Assembly: GCA_964429355.1 (NCBI GenBank) | Contig: CAYSCH010000306.1 | Span: 1-11,653 of the forward strand | Reading direction: 5' to 3' | Source of the DNA: JAAYAY01 sp964429355 | GTDB lineage: Bacteria; Planctomycetota; Planctomycetia; Pirellulales; Thermoguttaceae | DNA: 11,653 nt | Part shown: positions 1-6,634 of the stretch, piece by piece | Position numbering within the stretch: the stretch's first letter is position 1 | Layout of the letters: every line of letters begins with the position of its first letter | Notes under the pieces: generated by a model | What the model saw: only the letters and a program-made list of their open reading frames with translations | What the model was told of the DNA's origin: nothing | Databases searched by the model: none | Made by a program: the position numbers and the translations under genes

Positions 1-142
1 TTGGCCGATTTCTGGGAAGTGACCTTAGTGCGGTCCCCCATTAGTATTGCGTCGGTCGCGTAGGGTTCAAGCCGTCCCGTACGCGCCGGCCGTCTGGATC
101 CCTTCTGTAAGCTTACCCGCAGCAAGTTTCGCGGGGATCGCC
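1..142. other. Left-edge spacer, no gene recognised
   Basis: No coding region can be supported here. Frame 1 is open from the left edge to a TAG at 61-63 (about 20 codons). It could be the tail of a gene cut by the window, but it has no recognisable motif. Two small palindromes are visible: a perfect 10-nt one (GTAAGCTTAC) at 107-116, and a 5-bp stem CCCGC/GCGGG at 116-135. Neither is followed by a T run, so neither is a convincing terminator. Confidence 0.4.
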
Positions 143-172
143 TTGACGGATCGGCCTAAGCCCTCCTACGAT
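143..172 (+). promoter_or_regulatory. Candidate sigma70-type promoter of the threonine/lysine cluster
   Basis: A -35 box TTGACG (143-148, 5 of 6 matches to consensus) lies 18 nt before a -10 box TACGAT (167-172, 4 of 6). Transcription would start near 179, about 40 nt before the homoserine dehydrogenase ATG. No strong Shine-Dalgarno sequence precedes that ATG. The call rests on sequence match and position only. Confidence 0.45.
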
Positions 173-218
173 AAGGAGTTCTCGCAAATTCGCGGCGGCA
201 AAATGGGTTGAATCGACG

Positions 219-1520
219 ATGGAAACAGTGAAAGTTGCGGTGGTTGGGTTCGGCACGATCGGATCCGGAGCGGTCAAGCTGCTTCTCGAGCAGCCCGAAC
301 GGATAGCGCGAGCGACCGGCAAGAAAGTCGAACTGGCCTATGTGGTCGATTCCGACCTCACCCGGCCTCGCAACGTGCAGGTGCCCAAAGGCATATTGAC
401 CGACGACCTGAACGTGGTTCTCAAGGACCCGAGCATCCACACGGCGATCGAACTGGTCGGCGGCATCGAGCCGACTCGAACGATCATGCTCAAGCTCCTC
501 GAGAGCGGCAAAAACGTGGTCACTGCCAACAAGGCCCTCCTGGCCCACCACGGGCCGGAGCTCTTTGCCAAGGCCCGCAAAATGGGCCGGTCCATCGCCT
601 TCGAAGCGGCAGTCGGCGGCGGCATTCCGATCATCGCCGCCATCGGCCAATCCCTCACGGCAAACCGCATCCAGTCCATTCACGGCATCCTCAACGGCAC
701 GAGCAACTTCATCCTCAGCCAGATGGAAGAACTCGGCAATGACTACACCGCCTCCGTGGCCGAGGCACAGCGGCTCGGATATGCCGAAGCCAACCCCGCC
801 ATGGACGTCGATGGAACCGACGCCGCCCAGAAACTGGCCATCCTCTCCCATCTGGCCTTCGGAGCCACTCCCGACTGGCGCAAGATCTCACGCATCGGCA
901 TCGATACCGTCCAAACGGCCGACATCCGCTGCGCCAACGAACTCGGTTACAGCATCAAGTTGCTGGCAGTCGCTCGGTTGACCGATGACGGCCTGGAACT
1001 CCACGTTTCCCCCACTCTCACTCGTCAGCACACGCCTTTGGCCGAGGTCCGCGGGGCCTACAACGCCATTCGTGTCGTCGGCGACGCCGTGGGAAGCGTT
1101 TTCTTCCACGGGCTCGGAGCGGGTCAGATGCCCACGGCTTCCGCCGTGATTGCCGACCTGATCGATACGATCGTCGGCCGAGCCGCGATCACCTTCAAGA
1201 CCCTGGCCCTTTGGGCCGAAGACCGGTCCGCCCCCGTTCCGGTCCGCGATCCGGGGAAGGTGAACGATCGGTTCTACCTGCGGCTCAGCGTGCAGGATCG
1301 TCCCGGCGTGCTTGCAGAAATTGCCGGAGTGCTCGGAAGACATGACATTTCCATCGCCTCGGTACTCCAACACGAACCGGTCCGGCCAGAGGATGATTTC
1401 GTGTCGCTGGTCATTATGACTCACTCCGCCCCCGCCGGAGCCCTCGACGACGCCCTCAAGACAATCGACAGCCTTCCCTGCGCACGGCCCGGAACGGTAC
1501 GCATGCGAGTACGAGATTGA
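219..1520 (+). CDS. hom: Homoserine dehydrogenase with C-terminal ACT domain
   Basis: This 433-residue enzyme reduces aspartate semialdehyde to homoserine with NAD(P)H, in the branch to threonine and methionine, in the cytoplasm. The N-terminus carries a Rossmann nucleotide-binding loop (GFGTIGSG, residues 10-17). TANKALLAHHG (about 103-112) holds the conserved lysine, and NGTSNFIL (159-166) and the MDVDGTDAAQKLAIL block (195-209) are family signatures of the catalytic domain. GLGAGQMPTASAV (298-310) is also conserved. A C-terminal ACT domain (about 353-425, beginning LRLSVQDRPGVLAEIAG) suggests amino-acid feedback, typically by threonine in this class. The length is normal for the monofunctional ACT-bearing form. 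The ATG at 219 puts the Rossmann strand directly at the N-terminus. The gene is first in a tandem set with the phosphoglycerate-mutase-like gene, which starts 4 nt after its stop, so cotranscription is likely. Confidence 0.96.
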   Translation: METVKVAVVGFGTIGSGAVKLLLEQPERIARATGKKVELAYVVDSDLTRPRNVQVPKGILTDDLNVVLKDPSIHTAIELVGGIEPTRTIMLKLLESGKNVVTANKALLAHHGPELFAKARKMGRSIAFEAAVGGGIPIIAAIGQSLTANRIQSIHGILNGTSNFILSQMEELGNDYTASVAEAQRLGYAEANPAMDVDGTDAAQKLAILSHLAFGATPDWRKISRIGIDTVQTADIRCANELGYSIKLLAVARLTDDGLELHVSPTLTRQHTPLAEVRGAYNAIRVVGDAVGSVFFHGLGAGQMPTASAVIADLIDTIVGRAAITFKTLALWAEDRSAPVPVRDPGKVNDRFYLRLSVQDRPGVLAEIAGVLGRHDISIASVLQHEPVRPEDDFVSLVIMTHSAPAGALDDALKTIDSLPCARPGTVRMRVRD

Positions 1521-1524
1521 TCCC

Positions 1525-2730
1525 ATGAAATACGCGATTATCATCCCCGACGGCTGTGCCGACGAGCCTCAAGCGAGCTTGGACGGCAAGACCCCGCTCC
1601 AGGCGGCCAGTATTCCCGCCATGGACGCCGTCGCCACCGAGGGTATAGTCGGTCGTTCGATCAACGTTCCCGACTGTCTGCCGCCGGGATCCGACGTGGC
1701 CAACCTCAGCCTTCTCGGCTACGATCCGCTGTCCCATTTCACCGGCCGGGCCCCCCTCGAAGCCGCTGCGCAGGGGATTGCCATGGGACCATATGATTGG
1801 GCTGTCCGCTGCAACCTGGTCACCGTCCAGGACCAGGTCATGAAGGATTTCACTGCCGACCATATTACCACCGACGACGCAACCAGCCTCCTCAAGTCGG
1901 CCCAGGAACAATTGGGAACTGGTGGAGTCGAGTTCTTTCCCGGAGTCAGCTATCGCAATCTGTTGCTCGTGCGGTCCGACGATCCCAGCGGGCCGTTTAC
2001 CCGAGATACACGAACGACGCCCCCCCACGACCTCACCGACAAGTCCGTCCTCAACGATTATCCTCGCGGCCCGGGAAGCGACCTGCTCAATCGGCTGATG
2101 AACGACAGCATGACCATCTTCGCCGACCACCCAGTCAATCAGGCACTTATCGCGGCCGGAAAGCTCCCCGCCACGAATGTCTGGCTCTGGGGGCTCGGAC
2201 GAGTTCCCCAACTGGTGCCGTTTGCAGACCTCTACGGTCTCCGCGGAGCCATGATCACCGCGGTCGACCTCCTCCGTGGCATCGCCACCCTTTTCGGCTG
2301 GAAACGAATCGAAGTTCCCGGCGCAACCGGCTACACCGACACCGACTACGCCGCCAAGGGCCGTTATGCCGTCGAGGCTCTGAAAGATGTTGACCTCGTG
2401 TGCATCCACATCGAGGCCACCGACGAGGCGTCCCATGAGGGCGACACGCCGGCCAAGATCAAGGCCCTTGAAGAAATCGACCGGCATGTCGTCGCACCCG
2501 TCCACGAAGCTCTCAAGGCCTACGGCGAGTATCGCCTCCTCGTATCGCCCGACCATCCCACCCCGGTGCGGACGAAAACCCATTCCCACGGCGCCGTCCC
2601 CTGGACGATCGCGGGAACCGGAATCCAGCCCGACAAGGCCACGACCTACGACGACGCTACGGCCGCTCGCAGTTCGATGGCCTTTGAGGAAGGCTGGAGA
2701 CTGATGAAATTCTTCCTGGGAAGCAAGTGA
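1525..2730 (+). CDS. Phosphoglycerate-mutase-like protein, probable homoserine kinase
   Basis: This 401-residue protein belongs to the alkaline phosphatase superfamily, close to the archaeal-type cofactor-independent phosphoglycerate mutases (ApgM). Visible superfamily features are the first metal aspartate in IIPDG (D9), a catalytic-type serine in PPGSDVANLSLLGYDP (S56), an internal VPGATGYTDTDY block (264-275), the HIEATDEASHEGD metal segment (295-307), and SPDHPTPV plus HSHGAVPW (341-360). Where mutases usually show an arginine-glycine element after the conserved asparagine, this protein has NVWLWGLGR (218-226). A subfamily of these proteins encoded beside threonine genes has been proposed (I recall TIGR02535, 'proposed homoserine kinase') as a non-GHMP homoserine kinase. 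Its place 4 nt after hom and before lysC, with no thrB-type kinase in the window, fits that role. The family call is firm. The kinase role is inference, and ordinary phosphoglycerate mutase remains the alternative. Confidence 0.85.
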   Translation: MKYAIIIPDGCADEPQASLDGKTPLQAASIPAMDAVATEGIVGRSINVPDCLPPGSDVANLSLLGYDPLSHFTGRAPLEAAAQGIAMGPYDWAVRCNLVTVQDQVMKDFTADHITTDDATSLLKSAQEQLGTGGVEFFPGVSYRNLLLVRSDDPSGPFTRDTRTTPPHDLTDKSVLNDYPRGPGSDLLNRLMNDSMTIFADHPVNQALIAAGKLPATNVWLWGLGRVPQLVPFADLYGLRGAMITAVDLLRGIATLFGWKRIEVPGATGYTDTDYAAKGRYAVEALKDVDLVCIHIEATDEASHEGDTPAKIKALEEIDRHVVAPVHEALKAYGEYRLLVSPDHPTPVRTKTHSHGAVPWTIAGTGIQPDKATTYDDATAARSSMAFEEGWRLMKFFLGSK

Positions 2731-2745
2731 AATACACGTTCACAT

Positions 2746-2771
2746 GGTTTCCAGCTTGAGGCTTGGGAACC
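2746..2771. repeat. Hairpin in the spacer before lysC, dispersed-repeat type
   Basis: A 9-bp stem with two G-T wobbles (GGTTTCCAG pairing with TTGGGAACC) closes an 8-nt loop. It lies 16 nt after the stop of the upstream gene and has no T run, so it is not a normal intrinsic terminator. Palindromes built on the TTGGGAACC theme are common as dispersed intergenic repeats in some bacteria (recollection). A role in transcript end protection or attenuation within the operon is possible but not shown. Confidence 0.5.
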
Positions 2772-2795
2772 AAAGGTGCAAGTCTTTAACCCCGT

Positions 2796-2812
2796 GTCAG
2801 GCACAGCCTGAC
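2796..2812. repeat. Short perfect palindrome, REP-like
   Basis: GTCAGGC and GCCTGAC form a perfect 7-bp stem around the 3-nt loop ACA, 25 nt before the lysC ATG. A second palindrome of the same design (7-bp stem, 3-nt loop, G-x-CAGGC arms) occurs at 10727-10743, which suggests a small dispersed family. On the mRNA the hairpin would sit just ahead of the lysC start and could affect its translation. Confidence 0.55.
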
Positions 2813-2837
2813 CTACGAGCCGTGAGTGGTAGATAAC

Positions 2838-4613
2838 ATGTCGATCATCGTCCAGAAGTTTGGCGGCACAAGCGTTGCCGACAGTCAGAAGATTCTCTCC
2901 GCAGCTCGGAAGGCAATCCGCACGAAGAACGACGGTAACCAGGTGGTTATGGTCGTCAGCGCCATGGGCAAAACCACGGATGTGTTGGTCGATCTGGCGG
3001 CCCAGATCAGCGACGATCCGCCGGCACGTGAGATGGACATGCTCCTTTCCACCGGCGAGCAGGTCACGATCGCCTTGATGGCCATGGCCATCAATTCCCT
3101 CGGCCACGAAGCCATCAGCATGACCGGAGGCCAACTCGGCATCCGCACCGACAGCACCCACACCAAGGCTCGGATCCGTTCGATCGAGACCGAACGGATC
3201 CAGCAGGCCCTCGACAGCGGCAAGGTGGTGATTGCGGCGGGTTTCCAGGGCCTGGACGAATCGTCGAACATCACAACCCTCGGACGGGGTGGAAGCGATA
3301 CGACTGCCGTCGCACTTGCGGCTGCCATCAGCGCCAAGAGCTGCGAGATCTACACCGATGTGGACGGCGTCTACACGACGGATCCCCGCCTCGTTCCCGA
3401 GGCCCGCCGCGTTCCCCGCATCAGCTACGATGAGATGCTCGAACTGGCCAGCCTGGGCGCCGGCGTCATGCACAATCGCTCGATTGAATTCGCCAAGCGG
3501 TTTGGCGCGTCGGTCCACGTTCGTAGCAGTTTCAGCGACGATTCCCCAGGCACGATCATCAGCTCTCAGCCCGAATCGCTCACCCGCCCTGTCTGTGGCG
3601 CCGCGCTGATCAAAGACGAAGCCTGGGTCACGGTCCAGGGAGTTCCCGACCGGCCCGGTGCCGCCTCGACGATCTTCTCCAAGATCGCCGGCAAGCGGGT
3701 CGGCATGGACATGATCGTCCAGAACGTCGCCGCCGAAGGACAGGCCGACATCTCCTTCAGCGTCTACCGCGACGACCTGGCCCGCACCCTCAAGGCCGTC
3801 GAGGAGGCCTGCAAGGAACTCGGGGCAGGTTCCTACACCTGCGACGACAACGTCTCCAAGGTATCCGTCGTCGGCCTGAACATGGCCTCCCAGACCGGCG
3901 TCGCGGAACGCATGTTCCGAGCCCTCGCCGAAAAGGGAATCAACATCCTCATGATCACCACCAGCGAGATCAAGATCTCCGTGCTGGTTGCGAGGGATCA
4001 GGCGATCGACGCCCTCCGAACCGTGCACGAAGCCTTCGAACTGTCCAAGGTTCCGGAGGAGACAGAAGAGCTGCCGCCGCCGGAACCGCTGGCAGATAAG
4101 GGGCGAGAGCGAGCCCTGGTTCGGTTGCACGGTATGGAAGACCTGATCATTGACGAAATTACCCTCGATATCTCTCAGGCCCGTGTCACCCTCCCCGGTG
4201 TGCCCGACACGCCGGGGCTGGCCGCTCAGGTCTTCGACGAGATCGCCGAAAGCGGTACGGTCGTCGATATGATCGTCCAGAGCATCGGACGGGGAGAACA
4301 AGCGGCGTTGAGTTTCACCGTCCCCAAGGAGGATCTGCAGAAGAGCCTTCGGATCGCTTCGACCCTCGCGGAAGGCTTTGGCGGACAGCAACCCACCAGC
4401 AGCCCCGAAGTCGCAAAACTCTCCGTCAGTGGCATCGGCATGCGCAGTCACACCTCGGTGGCCCAGCGCACGTTTCAGTCCCTGGCCGACAACGGTATCA
4501 ACGTCGACATGATCAGCACCAGCGAAGTCCGCATGAACGTCGTCGTCGACGGTCAGTACGGCCATAAGGCACTCGAAGTCCTTCAAAAGGAATTCCGCGA
4601 CGCGATGGCCTGA
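2838..4613 (+). CDS. lysC: Aspartate kinase with four ACT domains
   Basis: This enzyme phosphorylates aspartate, the entry step to lysine, threonine and methionine. The kinase domain (about 1-245) has the N-terminal IVQKFGGTSV signature, the TGEQVTIALMAMA segment (72-84), TTLGRGGSDTTAVALAAA (146-163) and YTDVDGVYTTDPR (172-184). The usual bacterial enzyme has about 405-415 residues and two ACT domains. This one has 591 and two pairs: about 262-402 and 445-590. They are joined by a proline/glutamate-rich linker (about 405-426), and the pairs are visibly copies of each other (VPDxPG, VDMIVQ, GIN-x-x-MI-x-TSE). The 600-residue Synechocystis aspartate kinase has the same four-ACT plan and responds to lysine and threonine together; similar control here is inference. 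I chose the ATG at 2838 because it places IVQKFGG at the normal N-terminus. A GTG at 2826 would add four residues. The gene follows the probable homoserine kinase by 107 nt. Confidence 0.95.
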   Translation: MSIIVQKFGGTSVADSQKILSAARKAIRTKNDGNQVVMVVSAMGKTTDVLVDLAAQISDDPPAREMDMLLSTGEQVTIALMAMAINSLGHEAISMTGGQLGIRTDSTHTKARIRSIETERIQQALDSGKVVIAAGFQGLDESSNITTLGRGGSDTTAVALAAAISAKSCEIYTDVDGVYTTDPRLVPEARRVPRISYDEMLELASLGAGVMHNRSIEFAKRFGASVHVRSSFSDDSPGTIISSQPESLTRPVCGAALIKDEAWVTVQGVPDRPGAASTIFSKIAGKRVGMDMIVQNVAAEGQADISFSVYRDDLARTLKAVEEACKELGAGSYTCDDNVSKVSVVGLNMASQTGVAERMFRALAEKGINILMITTSEIKISVLVARDQAIDALRTVHEAFELSKVPEETEELPPPEPLADKGRERALVRLHGMEDLIIDEITLDISQARVTLPGVPDTPGLAAQVFDEIAESGTVVDMIVQSIGRGEQAALSFTVPKEDLQKSLRIASTLAEGFGGQQPTSSPEVAKLSVSGIGMRSHTSVAQRTFQSLADNGINVDMISTSEVRMNVVVDGQYGHKALEVLQKEFRDAMA

Positions 4614-4630
4614 GACGGCGTTGCGTGACT

Positions 4631-4647
4631 GCCGGGAAAATTCCGGC
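4631..4647. terminator. Weak hairpin after lysC, possible terminator
   Basis: GCCGGGA and TTCCGGC form a 7-bp stem (one G-T wobble) with a 3-nt loop, 17 nt after the lysC stop and between convergent genes. There is no T run on either strand, so intrinsic termination would be weak. The rest of 4614-4779 shows no gene. Confidence 0.35.
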
Positions 4648-4779
4648 CTGGCGCTGGAAGAAATCGAAGGGATGGGGCTGGCAGTGCCTGCGAGCAACTC
4701 GCGGGCGCAGCCAATCGCGGGACAATCCGGTGCGGCTGTTTCTGTAACGTCTGTTCTCCCGCGAAACACGGAAGCCCGT

Positions 4780-5553
4780 TCAGAGCGGCCCGCTGATCCC
4801 GCCGTCTTTCCGCACCCGCCAGAAATGGACCGCCATTGCAAACGCGGCCAGGAGCGGAATGGCAACGCAGTGGAGCACGTAAAATCGCACGAGCGTCTCT
4901 TCCCCCACCTGGCTTGCACCGAGCAGGAGGAAACGCGAGTCGGAACCGCTCGTGATCAGGTCGATACCTCCCACGGTCAGAAGTTGTTGCGCCGGTCCTT
5001 CACTCCCCACCAGCGGAACGGCTCGCGCCATATTCGACCCCACCGTGATCGCCCAGATCGACAACTGGTCCCAGGGCAGCAGGTAGCCGGTGAAAGACAA
5101 CAGCAGCGTCATCACCAGCAGTGCCACGCCCACCACCCAGTTGAACTCCCGCGGCGGCTTGTAGCTCCCCGTCAGAAATACCCGCAGCATGTGGAGCATC
5201 ACCGCGATCACCATGGCGTGGGCCGCCCAGCGGTGGATCTCCCGCAACACGCCCCAGGAAACCACGTCGCGCAGCGTCAGCATGTCGTTGTAGGCCCACT
5301 CCAAGGTCGGACGGTAATAGAACATCAAGAGCACGCCCGTGATTGTCTCGACCACGAACAGGAAGAACGTGATCCCTCCCATGCACCACGTATAGTTGAG
5401 CCGCATCGCGTGCTTCGGCATCGAGACCGGGTGCAGGTGCAGGATCAGGTTGGTGAGAACCACGACCACCCGGTTCCGTCGATCGACCGGCGGCGCATGC
5501 CGAAAGATGCTTCGCCAAACCTGCGATTTTCGAATTCGCTCACGAAAACCCAT
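4780..5553 (-). CDS. Cytochrome b6-type subunit of a quinol-oxidising bc/b6f-like complex
   Basis: This 257-residue membrane protein is the N-terminal-type cytochrome b (four helices, two b hemes) that ends at the b6 position with RKDGGISGPL. The heme ligands are visible: H107 and H121 (13 residues apart) in REIHRWAAH and MLHMLRVF, and H228 and H243 with 14 intervening residues, the spacing of b6 rather than bc1 cytochrome b. GYLLPWDQ (156-163) is a family signature. C57 in the WCMGGIT segment aligns with the cysteine that binds heme c_i in b6f (YCLGGIT). The ATG at 5553 has a GGAAGGAA-type Shine-Dalgarno 12 nt upstream, slightly distant. The gene follows the Rieske gene on the same strand across 256 nt. 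It is convergent with lysC, and no subunit IV gene follows, so the partner subunit must be encoded elsewhere. The family call is strong. The electron acceptor is unknown. Confidence 0.93.
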   Translation of the reverse strand: MGFRERIRKSQVWRSIFRHAPPVDRRNRVVVVLTNLILHLHPVSMPKHAMRLNYTWCMGGITFFLFVVETITGVLLMFYYRPTLEWAYNDMLTLRDVVSWGVLREIHRWAAHAMVIAVMLHMLRVFLTGSYKPPREFNWVVGVALLVMTLLLSFTGYLLPWDQLSIWAITVGSNMARAVPLVGSEGPAQQLLTVGGIDLITSGSDSRFLLLGASQVGEETLVRFYVLHCVAIPLLAAFAMAVHFWRVRKDGGISGPL

Positions 5554-5590
5554 CAGAGACCACGTTCCTTCCCATGCGTCGGCTCAGTGC

Positions 5591-5776
5591 CAGAATCCGA
5601 AATCAGAATGTTGAAATCCGAAACAAATTCAAATGTAGAAAACGGAAATGGTTCAAACCGGCGAACCAGTGGCCGGCTGGTTCTCGAGACATGTTGAGGC
5701 CTGACCGCCGTTTGGTACATTTGAATTTCTGTCGTTGGGATTCGCTCAGGATTTCGACATTCGGATTTCGGATTTG
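5591..5776. repeat. Long imperfect inverted repeat between the Rieske and cytochrome b genes
   Basis: The left arm (5591-5645) and right arm (5708-5776) are reverse complements with few mismatches. The outer ~26 nt differ at about two positions, TACATTTGAATTT at 5716-5728 pairs exactly with 5625-5637, and AAACGG pairs with CCGTTT further in. The right arm carries roughly 15 extra nt near 5729-5745. Each arm iterates a GAAATCCGAA-like motif and is clearly richer in A and T than its flanks. The loop of about 60 nt contains its own 7-bp stem (GAACCAG at 5663-5669, CTGGTTC at 5677-5683). The arms resemble AT-rich dispersed tracts seen between planctomycete genes (recollection), so a non-autonomous element is plausible. 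As RNA it would form a long hairpin inside the two-gene transcript. No coding sequence is supported in it. Confidence 0.7.
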
Positions 5777-5809
5777 TCCGCGGCGAGGGCGGTTCACGCT
5801 CCTTGGAGC

Positions 5810-6352
5810 TCACCCGGCCACGTAACTGGCCGGATCCCTCCACTCTCCCAACTCCTCCTGAAAGACGCGGCTCCGATCGATCTCCAGTTGCCCGTCGTCG
5901 GCGATCCGGATCGCGCACCGCTCCAACGGCCGCGGTGCCGGCCCCTCAAAATTGATCCCATCCATGTAGAACCCGCTACCGTGACAGGGACACTTGAACT
6001 TCCCCTCCGCTTCCTGCCAGATCGTGATGCACCCCAGGTGCGTGCAGACTGTCCGCAAGGCGTAGATCTGCGACTCTCCCCGATACTCGCCATGGACGAC
6101 CCAGACGCCGTATTGCTCCTTCAGTCGTGTTTCCACTCGCCCCGGCGGATAATCGCCCGGATAACCCGCCTTGAACCGCTGCGGCGGCTCGGTCACCACG
6201 TTCGGCATCAGAAAACGCAACGTCCCTGCGGTCCACATTGCCACCGCACCACCCAGCAGGGCCATCCCGCCGCCAAATACGAGGCGAAAGAACCCTCGGC
6301 GCGGCTTCGTGCTCACTTGGGTATCGATTGGGCCTGTTCCATGTCTGCACAT
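5810..6352 (-). CDS. Rieske [2Fe-2S] iron-sulfur protein of the bc/b6f-like complex
   Basis: This subunit takes one electron from quinol at the outer side of the cytoplasmic membrane and passes it to a cytochrome c. The cluster-binding boxes are intact: CTHLGC (103-108) and CPCHGSGF (121-128). They give ligands C103, H105, C121 and H124, with C108-C123 as the disulfide pair. The N-terminus has a twin-arginine element (TKPRRGFFRLVFGG, about 15-28) before a single hydrophobic anchor (about 25-48), as expected of a Tat-exported, membrane-anchored Rieske protein. The length of 180 residues is normal. The start is uncertain: the ATG at 6352 has only a weak ribosome site, and an in-frame GTG at 6316 would give MSTKPRRG with 168 residues, also Tat-compatible. 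It is the first gene of the unit and cytochrome b follows. Confidence 0.93.
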   Translation of the reverse strand: MCRHGTGPIDTQVSTKPRRGFFRLVFGGGMALLGGAVAMWTAGTLRFLMPNVVTEPPQRFKAGYPGDYPPGRVETRLKEQYGVWVVHGEYRGESQIYALRTVCTHLGCITIWQEAEGKFKCPCHGSGFYMDGINFEGPAPRPLERCAIRIADDGQLEIDRSRVFQEELGEWRDPASYVAG

Positions 6353-6403
6353 CGCAAGGAATCACTCAGAACTGCCTCTGGGCGACCTTCTGTCTCTCAT
6401 CCC

Positions 6404-6432
6404 GTTATCCCGACCCAATCGACTCACGTCAA
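6404..6432 (-). promoter_or_regulatory. Candidate sigma70-type promoter of the Rieske/cytochrome b unit
   Basis: Reading the - strand, TTGACG (6432-6427, 5 of 6 matches) is followed after exactly 17 nt by GATAAC (6409-6404, 4 of 6 matches). Transcription would begin near 6397, about 45 nt before the Rieske ATG. Confidence 0.5.
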
Positions 6433-6469
6433 CCACTCTCGCCCAGGACTGCCTCGTCCTTTGGGCTAC

Positions 6470-6498
6470 TTCCGAAAACGTGCGTAGCCCTCTAAAAT
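6470..6498 (+). promoter_or_regulatory. Weak candidate promoter of purD
   Basis: TTCCGA (6470-6475, 3 of 6) and TAAAAT (6493-6498, 5 of 6) are 17 nt apart on the + strand. The right arm of the GGGCTAC/GTAGCCC palindrome (6463-6490) lies between them, which would suit an operator. It would give a leader of about 210 nt. The -35 box is poor. Confidence 0.25.
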
Positions 6499-6526
6499 CA
6501 GTCCAAATCGGTCGGAAGATATGCCA

Positions 6527-6634
6527 GCTTGTTCGCAAGCAGTGCTCTGGTGGGGGAGCATGTCTGGAGGCAGTATCGCCGGCCGGCATGCCGAGTGAAG
6601 GCATTGAACCGCAGGCCCAACCGGGTGACTCGGC
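6527..6634 (+). promoter_or_regulatory. Structured 5' leader of purD, no known riboswitch recognised
   Basis: Three hairpins stand in a row upstream of purD. GCTTG-TTCG-CAAGC (6527-6540) has a UUCG tetraloop. TGCTC (6543-6547) pairs with GAGCA (6556-6560). A perfect 7-bp pair, GCCGAGT (6590-6596) with ACTCGGC (6628-6634), encloses a 31-nt loop. I could not match the set to the purine, PRPP or ZTP riboswitch consensus. Such short stems also occur by chance in GC-rich DNA, so the regulatory role is a hypothesis. Confidence 0.3.

Noticed and set aside
1..63. C-terminal tail of an upstream gene
   Set aside because: Only about 20 codons are open before a TAG and no motif is recognisable, so it cannot be supported from this window.
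2731..2837. Lysine riboswitch before lysC
   Set aside because: The spacer is too short for the roughly 170-nt element. Only a loose AGGTGC similarity is present and the conserved core is missing.
2646..4919. Very long open frame (757 codons) on the - strand opposite lysC
   Set aside because: It is the antisense shadow of a clear aspartate kinase in GC-rich DNA. Its translation is low-complexity in character and has no recognisable domain.
4621..5697. 358-codon open frame on the + strand opposite cytochrome b
   Set aside because: It is antisense to a well-supported membrane protein. The product is rich in His, Arg and Gln, which is typical of the complement of hydrophobic codons.
6440..6480. 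ZTP-type riboswitch suggested by a CCTGGGCG-like string on the - strand
   Set aside because: It is on the strand of the Rieske gene rather than purD, and the conserved first half of the motif is absent.
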